Origin: Pycnopodia helianthoides
Lineage: Eukaryota; Echinodermata; Asteroidea; Forcipulatida; Asteriidae
NCBI GenBank assembly: GCA_032158295.1
Contig: CM063259.1
Location: 14,530,064 to 14,594,063, forward strand
Direction: 5' to 3'
DNA length: 64,000 bases
Shown: positions 1 through 11,749 of the stretch, piece after piece
Position numbering within the stretch: the stretch's first letter is position 1
How the letters are laid out: each line of letters starts with the position of its first letter
The notes under the pieces: generated by a model
Database searches by the model: none
Told to the model about the DNA's origin: nothing
What the model saw: only the letters and a program-made list of their open reading frames with translations
Made by a program: the position numbers and the translations under genes

Positions 1-1930
1 CTACATTAACAAATAGAAAGTGTGCATCCACACAGTATATTGGAAGGACTGACTCCGTGTCCAAGATGATTATTGCTAAAGGGGATGCAGGTGCGGCAGA
101 CTAGCAGTAATTAAAATTTGACAGGAAAGTTTTAATGGGCGGACCAAAGTGACCTTGCTTGAAGCTTGAAGGAAAACGGTGTAGTGACAACGTTACTAGC
201 TACTGAGCACACAGAGCAAGAACGTGCAGAAAATAACAGCATTGGTTCAAAAGTGCACGTCTTTATGACAAAGAGTTGTTGAGTTGATTATTCAAAAACA
301 CTTCTCTACCAAAGTGATGATGCGTGTTATTTTGTAAAGTTATTTCATTAGTTGTTTATTCATTAGTTCATTTACTTATTCATTTTTTTTTCCCAGATCA
401 CATTTGAATGTTAAAAGTATATTTGCGAAATATTGAAATGACGTCACATCAACAGACACACCCATCCCTGTCGACTTGAATAGACTTTGTTTCAAAAAAT
501 TTCTTGTGGCGCACCCTATGCCCAGTCTTTAGAATTCCCCTAAATCGAGACCTTTTATTTTCCCTTTTTGTTCTGCCCACACACATTCTTATTTTTGCAC
601 CCTTCTGCGGAGACACCTTTTGTTCATTCCTTTGTCCCTGTAGTTAAGAACCTCCCATAGACTTTGTACACACAATTCCTTGTGGAGCAACCTTTAAAAT
701 TTCCCTATGGAGACCCTTTGTTAACCCTTTTCTGTTTTGTTCTCGGTCTCCATAAGGTAGTGATTATTATGAAATCACTCACTCACGTACCCCGGCCAAA
801 CAGATTGAGTGTTCTCCCCGCGACCTACAATACGTTTTTGTCACAAATTCTGCTTTTGAGTAATTATTTAAGGGGACGATAAATCTCAGGCAGGTGTTTC
901 TATTGCCGGCTGGAGACACTTGGTGGTTTTTTTTATCAAGACCTGCGATAAATGTTTAATGAGAAGCATCAATTTCTGACCAAGTGTATTATAATGAATA
1001 ATAAACTTCACGCATTATGTTGCAGTTATAACACGACAGGTCCAATGCACATCAGCAGTTGCTTTCTTTTCAGAGACTCATGAAGTCTAGGCCCAGTCAT
1101 TTCCAATCCTAACAAAACACCGACAAAGAAAATTGTCAAAATTGGCACGTACATCTCACCGCCTGGTGCCATCCCTTTTCAAGAAGCACAACGATTAAGT
1201 AAAGGTTGAACTATCAAAACTGTTTCCGTTTTGTTTCGTTTTTTTTTTTTGGGGGGGGGTTGTAAATTTGTGTTGTAATTTTTCTTCTCTTGTTTCAGGC
1301 ACATAATATTAGTCTTATTATGGAGGGTGCACACTATTTTGTGAGCAAATCGTGCGCATATTATAACTTAATTCAACACCCCACCCCTCTGTAGAAGCAA
1401 AGCTTTGATGGTCATGGCTTTTGATGATTGTTTAACAAATTATTGCCCTGGGGTTTTTGGCTTTTAACCCGGGGCATTTCGGGTAGCTATTCCCCAAAAT
1501 AGCACAGTGATTTTGCTCAGCACAAGCATAATGCCCCTTTTCCAAACTGACAGTTCACTCGCTCACAAGTATTATTGACGGGCATAGCTTGATAATTATA
1601 CGGCAAGTTTGCCCCCCCCCCCCTAAAAAAGGAGCAAATACTTTAGTTTTGATCGAGAGGCTGGTCGACATGTACCCAAGTTCTTGGGTGCTGTGATTTA
1701 ACATTATTGTCTGCGTTGCCATAAACGGAATGACAACGCTTGAGGGCGCTGTACAAACAGGTATGACGAACGCATCGAATAAAATAATGGCATAATGACA
1801 TTAATCGAAAAGTGATGAACGATTAACTTTGGAAAATCCTTAAAAAAATAACATATTGTCAGGAAAAATGTAGAAGGTCTTTTGAACTATTTTAAATTAA
1901 AGCACTGACTACTTTATTTATTTTTTGCTC
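1..1930. other. Upstream noncoding DNA, no gene recognised
   Basis: No open reading frame here has coding character. The stretch is AT-rich with homopolymer runs (T then G near 1240-1258, C near 1613-1622). A degenerate direct repeat is visible: the block starting at about 482 (ATAGACTTTG then a CTTGTGG-CACCCT core) recurs at about 657, with a weaker middle copy near 598. Nothing else could be assigned. Confidence 0.5.
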
Positions 1931-2124
1931 TTTTTTTCTTTGTGAATTTGCGGCTCAAAAAACTTCGATCGGGACGGCGGAAGACCGAAAACCGGAAGGG
2001 TTTGCTCAAAGGTCAGTGTTCTGCGGGGAGGCCATTTCGTCAGGGCTGTTGAATTATTGGCCGAGAATTTCGACGAAATTTACCCGATTTAGCTACCAAA
2101 GCTCCTCCTGAAATCCGACATTGT
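1930..2124 (+). promoter_or_regulatory. Candidate promoter and 5' noncoding exon (possibly TRIP12)
   Basis: This patch is clearly richer in CpG than its surroundings (GATCGGGACGGCGG, ACCGAAAACCGG, TTTCGACG, ACCCGATT). It contains an ETS-type CCGGAAG site at 1992-1998. A consensus donor GTATGT follows at 2125-2130. Vertebrate TRIP12 has a noncoding first exon, so this could be that exon, giving a first intron of about 15.8 kb. No transcript evidence is available, and the patch could belong to another gene. Confidence 0.3.
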
Positions 2125-2130
2125 GTATGT

Positions 2131-4850
2131 ATCACATTCTTCCTTCAAAATGTTTATGTTTCAGGTCCGTATTTTCAGTTCTGTTGGGTGGTTTTGGGAT
2201 TTTTATCTGATCACTTTGTGTGGTGCAGTTTTTTAATCTGTAGTCGGGGAACTGTGTTTTTTGGAAACCATTTTGTGCGGCTTTGTCAATGTATTACAAA
2301 TACGATCAATGCGTGATTAAATGGCGTAGCCAATTTTGGGTTATACAAATTGTGCAACTTGGTTATTTAAGTCCCTAAGAAATTGCCCCAGCAATGATAG
2401 AGTTTCTATTTTGCCACACTTTTTATTTCCATGAATACTTGATGGAATGAACAAAATGATTAATTTAAGGAATAGTGTGGCCATGGAATGGATGATTAGG
2501 AAGTTGAAAGTGAGGGAGCTGTGTTGGTTGGGCCTGGGAGGGAGAGGGCATGGTTTACCCTGTCTGGCTGGCTGGTCTGACCATCATATGGTCTGACTCA
2601 TGACTTAGAAGTGGTATAACATAATTTAATGATTCGCTGCTTTAAAAAAAAACTCCTTTTAGTCTTAAACTTATTTATAATGATATTATGATTTCCTTTA
2701 TAAAAAAATAGTTTTACAACATTTGTGTAACATTTGTCTTTTAAAGTTTATGTTTTTTTTTTTTAAATTTAAGACCTAATGCCTGTAGTGGATATTTTGA
2801 CAGCACTGGTTAACTTAGGTATCATTGTTCAGCCAGCAGAATACTATAACACCCTCTTTGAAGTTTGAGATTTACACGAGCAGCGGACATTATATAAGAT
2901 TTTAATTTAACAGAATTTTTTTACTGCTGACCGCGCCGCATAGCCCAATCCAATTGGAACATGCCTCCTGCCTTTTCCACCAACACATTCCGTGCACGAG
3001 CCTCGCCATTCTGTCAATTTAATTTTCGTATCCAGTTTTCTTTTCTTTTATCATCAAATTGACTCACCAAAAGAAAGTTTCTTCCTTACCTTACCAAAAT
3101 ATTATTAATTTATTGATAACATTGTGTTTTGTAACAATAAGTGAAAAAAGTGCAGTTTGGATTTGGCATCTTTCCCCACATCTGTATGTTTGTTTTTTGT
3201 TTTTGTTTATTTGTTTGTTTGGGGGGTTTGTTTGTGTGTGTTTTTGCACTAATCATGAATGCCATGCCATTCATGTACAAATAGTTGCATCACCCGAAGG
3301 TGAAACTGTTAAACTCTGCTTACACTCCAGACCATGCACAACATTCCATTTTTACAAATTATAGTAAAGCGGTACAAAATAAGAAGAAAATTAAGCATGT
3401 ACTGGTCACTGTTAAATCTAATCACATTTTAATTAAGACATTTAGGCTGGAATTTGCATTAAAACAAACAGTTTGACTTTCTGTATGTTTTAAATAAAAA
3501 AGAAATTGTTTTTTTTTTTGTCACACTGCAGCACTGAAACATTGGCACCCTTTGTTTAGACTGTGCCGGACTGTAACCTTCTAATTTCCTTAAAATCACT
3601 TTTTTTTTATACCTACCTTACTTAGTCATTTAAATGCTGTATTATACTTCCTTTATTCCTATATTCCTTTCATCTTGTAATTTACGTGATTAATACAGAT
3701 CACTTACGGACTTTGTGTTTGACATTAAGAATTCCATTGTAACTTATGACTCCTTACAACCCGATTAATACGCTTTACAGGACACTGTGCATGTAAGTGG
3801 AGAATTCAGTGTTAAGCAGAGCCCATGATACTGTACCTCACTTGTACAATGTCACATTTAACACAACTTACACAGGTAGCATGGCAAATGGGTAACATGA
3901 CAAAGGATTGGTATACAAAGGATGAATGTTTATTCAGCGCAATTTAGTGAGACTATTTTCGTGAGTCAAAATATAGAATATTCCATTTAGCGAAAGGTGA
4001 AGCCGCGTTGAATTCCATCTTTCAACAAAAGTACTTGGTGAATGGTACCAAATTGAAAGTTTTGTTGACGTACTTATAAAATGTAGGCCATGTAATGGTT
4101 TGATTAATGAATGCCATGTGACCTATAATCCTCCAATCAAATGACCAGGATCTGCTTGGGTGTTTTCAGTGCGCTTCATGATAAAAAAGACCATCTTGGC
4201 ATTTATAAAAAAAAAATGCGTGTGGAACTATTTGCTATTTCTTTTTTTAAAGCAATGACAACAGCATTGGAAGAGGAAATACAAATGAGAACAACTAGGC
4301 CTAGAGGTTAAAAAACATGCAATTTTTTAGAGTCATTGTTCTCTATCAAATAAACAAAATTTAAGCTGCTTTGATCATTTCGAACAAGGTACTTTTCGAA
4401 ACAGGTTACGTTTTTAAAAGCATAATGTGTACATGAAAATGCATCAATCAAAACAAAAAACAGACAAAAGATTCATGTTTTTGATCTTACGTAATATTAC
4501 ACTTATGCAATGCACATTGTACTTCGTGTTCCTATTGTACACCTGCAGCATGCATAATATACTCTCACAGCTTACATGACCAGGGCATTATAAAGGTAAA
4601 CACACAAAGAGTTTATGTAGATTAATAACACCGCATCAGAATGCTTTGCTCTGTTTACCAGCTGGTTATTATGATGCACTGTCACTGAGGTATTGACATT
4701 GTTTACTTGTGTGCATTTACGTACCATGTGAATGTGTCGTGATCATTGGCCAGTTTGTGTTTTCCTTCCTCCATGGTTCTAGATTAGTTAGTTAGGAGGA
4801 TTGGTTGGTTGAAGCCATTTCAAAAATAAAATGTAAAGCAAAGATGCCGT
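2131..4850. other. Intronic or intergenic DNA, nothing assigned
   Basis: AT-rich sequence with poly-T and poly-A runs and no reading frame of coding character on either strand. If the 1.9-2.1 kb patch is the TRIP12 first exon, this is the start of intron 1. Confidence 0.4.
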
Positions 4851-5207
4851 ATCTATAGACCATGTGAACGTTGTTTACAATAAGTGTGACCTTGCACATT
4901 CTTTGAGTATTCTGGCAGGCAAGATACTACACTGGTCCTATGGGAAAGTTGACATTTTGTGTCATAATTTCCACATAAAACCAAGAGTTATGAAAGTAAA
5001 AGCTGGACAAGTTTTTAGATGTGCCCCCTTTCATCATATCAAAAGTTGATAAGAATTAGACAGTGCAATCTCCATAAAATATAAGATTTTATGCTTTCTT
5101 CCATTGAGCTGTGTACAAATCGTGCCTGCAGGAAGTCCAGGCTCTGTGGCTCTTTTGTAAACATGTGATGTCACAGGTCACATCGTCTATAGATCTACGT
5201 TGTATAA
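4850..5207. mobile_element. MITE with CTATAGACCATGTGA-type ends
   Basis: The left end (near 4852) and the right end (near 5190-5205) are imperfect inverted repeats around TCTATAGACCATGTGA. The internal sequence is shared with a second copy at about 20,190-20,440 (shared blocks include GGCAAGATACTA, TGTGTCATAATTT and CATATCAAAAGTTGA). There is no coding capacity, so it is probably a non-autonomous DNA transposon. Confidence 0.6.
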
Positions 5208-5944
5208 TTTTGCTACTAATTATCAGGTTTGAAAGCCCAATTGATGATTGTGTATGCTTTTACCCTCCCTACCCTTGTTTGTTGGAGGGGTGGGGGGGGG
5301 GAGGGAGGGTAAAGAACCAGTGTGTCGACCTTCTTCCATCATACACCATACATGTGCCATAATAGAGTCTAAAGGATGATGTGTGCATGCATGCTTACAA
5401 ACTTCCAATAAACACATTATGCATGAATAGAGTTAAGGGTCACCAGTCAACTCAAGCCCTTGGCACCCAACACACAAACACTCTCACATACTGTAGGAGG
5501 TTTAATGTGACACCATAATCCCCAAGAATGATGTGTGGCGTCAATGCTGAACATCTTTTAAAGGAATTACCTCTCAATCAAATTATTATCAAATCAGCCA
5601 TTTTAATTATTACAGTTTTTGATGTTCTTTCTTTCTTCAAATACACAAATCACATGGACGGTACAACAATCATACAATCACCATGAAATGTAAGATTTTG
5701 ACTTTGACTTACATGTAAGTGCCTGTCAGAGGTAGGGATCTGATTTGTAACGAGGTGATGTCATGAGGTCACCTTGTCTGTTAGTTTTGGCTTGCAGGCG
5801 CGTCAAGCGCTCAAATTATTAACGCGGCCGGATTGTTCACTAACCAATCGTTTATGAAAATGTGCTCGTGCTGCACGCCGTTCTCATGCAAAATGCATGA
5901 CTGTGTGTTCCAAATCACCCGTAAAGATGGCCAATTTAAGTCAC

Positions 5945-6187
5945 ATTGCAGGCCTTGTGCCAACTTTTTTTCTTGACTAGCTGGGCTAGTCAGCTGTACA
6001 TTTGACTATCCCGCACAAATTTTTCACTAGCCGTTCGAGAATTTGATTTGTGTGTAAGGGGTGAGTTAAAATCCCGTTGCTAATTTCTGACTAGCCCGTT
6101 TAGCTACCTAGAAGCACATTTGACCAGCCCGCAGCACTCTTGACTAGTGTTTGCACGCCGGGCTAGTGTCGAAATCGAGCCCTGCAT
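5945..6187. mobile_element. Short repeat element with CTAGCCCG motifs
   Basis: This segment repeats CTAGC/GCTAG motifs several times and ends in GAAATCGAGCCCTGC. That is the same kind of terminus as the CAGGGCTCGA elements near 15.8, 24.1 and 47.7 kb. It is likely a related non-autonomous element. Confidence 0.4.
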
Positions 6188-6189
6188 TG

Positions 6190-8050
6190 CATCCTATCTT
6201 TTCAAATCTAGATTTCATACAGACTGAGATCTTGTGTTCATGCTTCATTCATCATTCATGTGAATGTTTAAATGCAGTTTATATAGTCTTCATGGGCAGG
6301 CAGCATACAATGTATATATTTGTTTAATACCTATTATGTAACTCATACACAGAACCTTGTCATTTGATTGGTGTATTTACTGCCATAGTGTTGGCCAGAG
6401 GGGTGTCAGGGTGTCTTCTGGACACCAGTTTTAAATTTTGGACATCCTGTTTTATCTGTCATTTACATGTAAGTGAACAATTTAGACACCCAATGTTTAA
6501 ATTTGCAGCAAATTTGGACACCCAAATACCAAATCTTGGCTCAAACCTTGCTTACTGCCACGACGTTTGGCCATCATAACCATCGTATTTATATAAAACT
6601 AAATATGATGGTGTATATTGATTTTGTTATGCTTAAGTCTCAGCGTCATTCCCAAAACAGTTGTTCCTACTCAATTCGTCCAAATTAGACAAGGTCGTGT
6701 CAGTCACAGCGGACAAGGTTGGTGTCTACATGGAATCGTCCACGTTATTTAGAAGTGTTTTTTTTTTTATATATTTTTTTTATATAAAGTTTTCAGAGTG
6801 TGGGTTGGACGATAGTCTTAGTGGACACAAAGTTTTCGTGTTTATTTTTGTGTTTATTGTGAAAATGTTCAAATGACAGGGATCTCTGTGGGATAAGTCA
6901 AATTTAATGTTGAATGTAATTTCGTTTATGGCTTAAAATTCCGTTTTTCATTTGGCTTTGCCTCATGAAATGAAATAGTCCAAATTTCACCTGGTGATTA
7001 TTTTCTGCGAAAAAGGCACTCGCAGGCACTCAATATTTGTATTGTCGTTGTGATTCTGTGGATTGTTACTGGGAGACTCGATGTCAGGGCTGAAATCTGA
7101 TGTTCAGGGCCTCTCTCTCAGCTACATGGAGAGTGCAATGTGGAAATGATTGCAATTGTTGCATAAATTACATTAAAAGCCATACATATTGTACTATGTA
7201 ACTCGCCAATGGAGGAAGGCATGCAATCTACCCTTACTTAACATTGTATTATGCATCAATCCACTCAAGTACTGCACATTGTGCGTATAGGGTGTGCTAC
7301 ATACATGTATATTATACTCTACATTCATGAGATGAACTGAGTTCTATAATGTGTCCATACATGTATTAGGAATGTAATACCCCAAACAATTGTACCATGG
7401 TACAATACACTATACCATGTACAGTACAGTTTACACTGCGTGCTGCATTTTAAAACTTGATTTTAATGGTTAGAAATACCAAAATATCCATTTGAGTGAT
7501 CATTGCAGTGAATTTATTTAAATCCAAGCTATAAGAACTTGAGAAAATAGAATTGGCTGTTGCAAACTGCTCACCAACCAAAAGGACCTGTGGTATAAAT
7601 GCAAAAAATTAGTTAGTGGCCTGACGTTTCGACCCTAGCAGAGTCTTTCTCGAAGGCTAAATGACAAGACAACACACATACATGCATACATGTACAAGGG
7701 TAATAAGAACTTGTTAACATTGTGTCTGGGTTCACGCTACATAAATTATTTTACATTTGGCAAGTTAATAGGTCTCTTGCTGTTTAGCTAATTCATTCCA
7801 GTCAGTCGCTATTCCTTGAACTTCATCTTTCACCGGGATCAGCTCAATCAGATGCAGGAGTTTTAGTGCAGAAGTTTTTCCTGTATGCATTATCTACATC
7901 ACCCAATCATGAACGTGGTGGGTATGATTCACCTAGTTGGTATATAAGCAGGGACCTTGAGGGCTTCGGAGTTAACAACTCTGTGGTTAATGTGGTAGTA
8001 GAGTCTGGCTTGGGTGACTGAATGGGCTGGACTTAAGTTGTAGCAGAGAA
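6190..8050. other. Noncoding DNA with fragments of dispersed repeats
   Basis: No coding frame is supported. Around 7612-7665 there is a GACGTTTCGACCCTAGCAGA-type segment, a form of dispersed repeat common in marine invertebrate genomes. The rest is unassigned AT-rich sequence with scattered TACATGTA motifs. Confidence 0.4.
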
Positions 8051-8052
8051 CC

Positions 8053-8590
8053 TGTAGGATAACCAATCAGACATATGAAACATCTAAAACCACGAATCAC
8101 AGCCATGGTGCACGTTCTTTGGTAGCTGTTGGGGTTAGGGTAGGTAGGGTTAGGGTTAGGATTAGGGTAAGGGTAGGGGTAGGGGTAGGGGTAAGGGTAG
8201 GGGAACGGTTAGGGCTAGGGTAGGGTAAGGGTAAGGGTAGGGGTAGGGGTAGGGTTAGGGGTAGGGGGTAGGGGAACGGTTAGGGTTAGGGGTAGGGGTA
8301 GGGGTAGGGGTAGGGGAACGGTAGGTTAGGGGTAGGCTAGGGTAGGGGTAGGGCTAGGTTAGGGATACGGTTAAGGGTAGGGTAACGGGTTAGGGGAACG
8401 GTTAGGGTGGCTAGGGTAGGGCTAGGGGTAGGGGAACGGTTTAGGGTAAGGGATAGGGTTTTTAAAAAAAAGTTAGGGTTACCAGCTGAGAAACAGGGAA
8501 CCAGTGGCAGCTACCATAGAACGTGCATGGTTGTGGTTCGTGGTTTAGCTTCATACGTCTGTTTGGTTATATGCCTCCCTGTAGGGGCGG
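8053..8590. mobile_element. Inverted-repeat element carrying a telomere-like array
   Basis: The left arm (about 8053-8125) and right arm (about 8505-8590) are inverted copies of each other, diverged but clear: ACCACGAATCACAGCCATG on the left matches the reverse complement of CATGGTTGTGGTTCGTGGT on the right. The arms enclose the degenerate TTAGGG-like array. This is consistent with a foldback or MITE-type element with a satellite core. Confidence 0.65.
8128..8475 (+). repeat. Degenerate telomere-like (TTAGGG/TAGGGG)n array
   Basis: About 350 bp made almost entirely of TTAGGG, TAGGG and TAGGGG units, with a higher-order variant containing GGGGAACGG recurring at several points. Canonical metazoan telomere units (TTAGGG) occur near the left edge, and the interior is mostly TAGGGG. 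The array sits between inverted repeats, not at a chromosome end. Confidence 0.9.
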
Positions 8591-8599
8591 GGTGGATGG

Positions 8600-9204
8600 A
8601 GGAGCTTAGTTGATCCATGAAGGAAGGAAATACACCTCCATGGTAGATCACTGTTTTGTGAACTTAAAATGTATAAAGAATGTATCTCAATGCATCAGTA
8701 GTTTTTCTGTTTGAGTTTTACATTGTTTGTTTACGTGCGCCACGGCCAGTTATAAATAACTTCCATTAAAATTATAAATTAAAAGGTACTAACATTAAAC
8801 ATGCACTGTACATGATGTACATGAAGTCCCTACTTGACGTATGTACATGTACAATGGAAAAAAAGACATTTTCAAATCCCAGTTGGAACGGGTCACAGCA
8901 CAAAATGCTGCGTGTTATGTGAGTGTACACAGTACATGCACTGCACATTGATGGTTGCATGCCTTTCATGTTACATGTACTTGGCATTACATTGTTAATC
9001 ACTTTTGTCTGTGAAGTACAATGTAGCTCAATGTAAATTTGTGCATAAAGGGTTTGATTTAAAATGTAATGGCACAAATTACATGTTACATGGGAAGATG
9101 ATTTGATGAGGCTGGGCTGCATTTAATTCCAATATTTGATTTTACACTGCTTTTTGTAATTATACACTGTGTGTTTATATTTATTGTTTGAAAATAGCGA
9201 GTTG
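8600..9204. other. Noncoding DNA, nothing assigned
   Basis: AT-rich with frequent TACATGTA words. No coding frame and no recognised repeat family. Confidence 0.4.
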
Positions 9205-9502
9205 AAGGCCCTGTACACTATTGGTAAGATCGAAAAACACAATGTTCACAGATTCACACATAACTTACATGATTTAAAGAAAGTAATGGTAGAAAGGGTT
9301 CCTTAAAATATTTCTGCCTAAAATGCTATCGTTTCTGAGAAACGAGTAAAACAATAGTAATTATTGCGCGCGATAATTTGAAAAAACAGAAAACACATAA
9401 GATCTCTATTCACACAGGTTTGTTTGTTCATGCATACGTTTAATCACACAAAATGTGGACACTGATTTTGAGCTGTTACCAAAAGTGTACAATACCTTTA
9501 AG
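9205..9502 (+). mobile_element. TTAA-type MITE, family A, copy 1
   Basis: Begins AAGGCCCTGTACACTATTGG and ends AAAAGTGTACAATACCTTTAA, which form imperfect inverted repeats. Other copies lie at 16,289-16,641 (inverted) and 24,536-24,878. This copy lacks part of the interior present in the other two. TTAA-bounded noncoding elements of this kind are usually assigned to the piggyBac or Kolobok groups. Confidence 0.8.
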
Positions 9503-9539
9503 GGAAGGGCAGGCCTCAAATCACAGTGTACATTGTGAC

Positions 9540-9882
9540 GGTCCAGGCCTTGAACTTCGCTCTTGAAAGGGCATGGCAGTTTTCCTCACTTCTACGAGGA
9601 AAATGTCAATTTGTAATTGGAACTTTGCAAAGGGCACCTTGGAACTTTGCAAAGGGCACCACAGCAAAAGCACAGGGCACCACGGCAATTGCTGTGGGTG
9701 CCGTGGGTTAATTCGAGGTCTGGTGACCTACGCCACCACAGAAATGGCCCTGGTGCCCTGTGCTTTTGCTGCGGTGCCCTTTGCAAAGTTCCAATACAAA
9801 TTAAACATTTTCATCATAGAAGTGCCCCCTTACCAGAGGAAAATTGCCATGCCCCTTCAAGAGCAAAGTTGAAGGCCGAGGC
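9540..9882. mobile_element. Long palindromic MITE, CAGGCC-ended
   Basis: A foldback of about 340 bp. The left arm CTTGAACTTCGCTCTTGAA is mirrored on the right by TTCAAGAGCAAAGTTGAAG, and internal GGAACTTTGCAAAGGGCACC is mirrored by GGTGCCCTTTGCAAAGTTCC. Long apparent reading frames here arise from the palindrome and are not genes. Related, more diverged elements lie at 11.27, 23.03 and 57.83 kb. Confidence 0.75.
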
Positions 9883-10140
9883 TAGGAAGAATGTCGGCAG
9901 TTTGGGTTCATCTACTTTAAAATACATCATGACATACACTTCCTCTGAGGAAGTTCACAGATGGAATAACATATAAATTTGTGGATTTTTTGTGTCCAAA
10001 TTGGCTTCGAAATGATGGTAGGAGATAATGTTATGTATGTATGGTGGTTGGAAGATCTTTTAGTCTGTGTAGCGAGGAGTGTGATATGGAGGCAGGGATA
10101 GGGAGGTTGGGTCCAGACCATCATGCATCAATGGCCATGA

Positions 10141-10357
10141 AGTATCAACCTCGTCCCCCATGGTTTACTTTATTTCCAACCATGTTTACAATAGTAAACC
10201 CTGGGAGGGAAACTCCTTACTTGGACCCAGATTGGAGCCAGACTGTTCTAATTTGCATACGTATTCAAAATTTTTGGATATGCAAATGATCCAATACCAG
10301 GGTGAGAGAGCGGTCAACCTCGTACTGCTCGACACACCCTGGGGACGAGGTTGATGA
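10141..10357. mobile_element. MITE with ATCAACCTCGTCCCC termini
   Basis: The terminal inverted repeat pairs TCAACCTCGTCCCC (left) with GGGGACGAGGTTGA (right), about 210 bp apart. No coding capacity. Confidence 0.65.
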
Positions 10358-10477
10358 AGTATATGCAACCATGAATTGAGCTCAGGATAGAGAGAGCACA
10401 GTTAAAATTGATGAAATTTAGATAAAAATGTTATCATAGGCCAGAGTTTCCTGAAAAGTGTTGTGTATATTTTTAGT

Positions 10478-10556
10478 ACATGTACATGTACAATGTACAT
10501 GTACATGTACATGTACTATACATGTATTTATATAATTGATGTACATGTACAGCACA
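10478..10556. repeat. (TACATG)n palindromic microsatellite
   Basis: Repeated TACATG/TGTACA words form a self-complementary tract. Confidence 0.8.
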
Positions 10557-10614
10557 GACAGTGTATACTCTATGTTTGTGTCGGTACAATGTGGTACACA
10601 GTGTGGTATGTACA

Positions 10615-11017
10615 CAGTGTACACTCATATGTTTGTGTATTGGTACGTACAGTATTTGTCTTACCCATGCTATGTATAGATACCTCCATACCTCCATGGT
10701 CTTGCCATTTCCTTCCTTCATGGGCTTTCACATGTACCATGGATAGTAGAAGGTCTAACCTATTGATACTTATTTTTAAATAAGGCGGTTAGCGAATGTT
10801 AGACTTTTCATAAATCAGTGTACACTCATATGTTTGTGTATTGGTACGTACAGTATTTGTCTTACCCATGTTATGTATAGATACCTCCATACCTCCATGG
10901 TCTTGCCATTTCCTTCCTTCATGGGCTTTCACATGTACCATGGATGTAGAAGGTCTAACCTATTGATACTTATTTTTTAAATAAGGTGGTTAGCGAATGT
11001 TAGACTTTTCATAAATC
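10615..11017 (+). repeat. Near-identical 201-bp tandem duplication
   Basis: The unit starting CAGTGTACACTCATATG at 10,615 recurs at 10,816 with only a few differences (for example GCTATG versus GTTATG, and one extra T in the run before AAATAAGG). The very high identity suggests a young duplication, or two haplotypes assembled in tandem. Confidence 0.9.
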
Positions 11018-11271
11018 TTAGGGATGACATTGTAAGATTAGTGTTTTCCATGGTTGATGATTTGAGTGAGGTAATGTGTTAACATGAAGCACTGGGGAAG
11101 GAATTTTGAAAGCAAAATTTACTCTGAATGTTAATTGGGATTGTCACAAGTTTGCATTGATTTTAAAGCATCCATTAATTTGTGGGTATAAACGAGAAGA
11201 CTGTAGAAGAAATCCTCAGTAAAATCCAAACCACCCCAAAACCTTTCAAAATGCTTGTTTTATACTGTTGC

Positions 11272-11445
11272 AGGCCTGGAATTTTATCTTGGAGAGGGCG
11301 AGGCCATTTTCATTGTTAGCAAGGGCACTTCCATTTGAAAATCTTATAAAGTCTATGGTAAAGTTTTGAAGAAGCACCAAGGCCAAGACCAGGGCAACGG
11401 AGGCCATTGCCTCTGTGGCCTCCGTTTAATTCCAGGCCTGGTGTT
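11272..11445 (+). mobile_element. MITE with CAGGCCTGGAATT ends
   Basis: Left end GGCCTGGAATTTTATCTTGG, right end TTAATTCCAGGCCTGG. The interior holds GGAGGCC/GGCCTCCG hairpin motifs. The family recurs at 23,026-23,182 (inverted) and 57,832-57,990. Confidence 0.7.
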
Positions 11446-11517
11446 GAGTTTACTGTGTGGTGTTGGATTTTGTTGGAGTGAGGAAGGATCCCACTGAATC
11501 ACTCTAGGGAGAGAAGG

Positions 11518-11748
11518 TTAACCCTCCTACTCTCTGACCATTCAATACCATTCACTGTGGTTTTGAATGATAGATAAACTATGCCAGCCTGCAATATGAT
11601 ACCATGAGGGAATGGCATGTACACAGTACACAGTCAGTTCTGTGCACAGTTGTGCCACCGTACACAACCTTGGCAGTCGAATGGTTTCAAATGGTTGGTC
11701 AACTCACTGGAAAATGCTGCCAAGAGTCACTGACAGAAGGAGGGTTAA
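11518..11748 (+). mobile_element. piggyBac-like MITE, family J, copy 1
   Basis: Bounded by TTAA on both sides. The left end is TTAACCCTCCTACTC and the right end GGAGGGTTAA. A target site of TTAA with CCCT-type termini is typical of piggyBac-related non-autonomous elements. Other copies lie at 22,729-22,959 (inverted) and 33,200-33,431. Confidence 0.8.
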
Positions 11749-11749
11749 T

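Noticed and set aside
8407..8613. Gly/Val/Arg-rich ORF over the telomere-like array
   Set aside because: Low-complexity translation of TAGGGG units, with no conserved pattern.
9573..9976. Cys/His-rich small proteins on both strands
   Set aside because: They arise from a long palindromic MITE with mirrored GGGCACC and GCAAAGG motifs.
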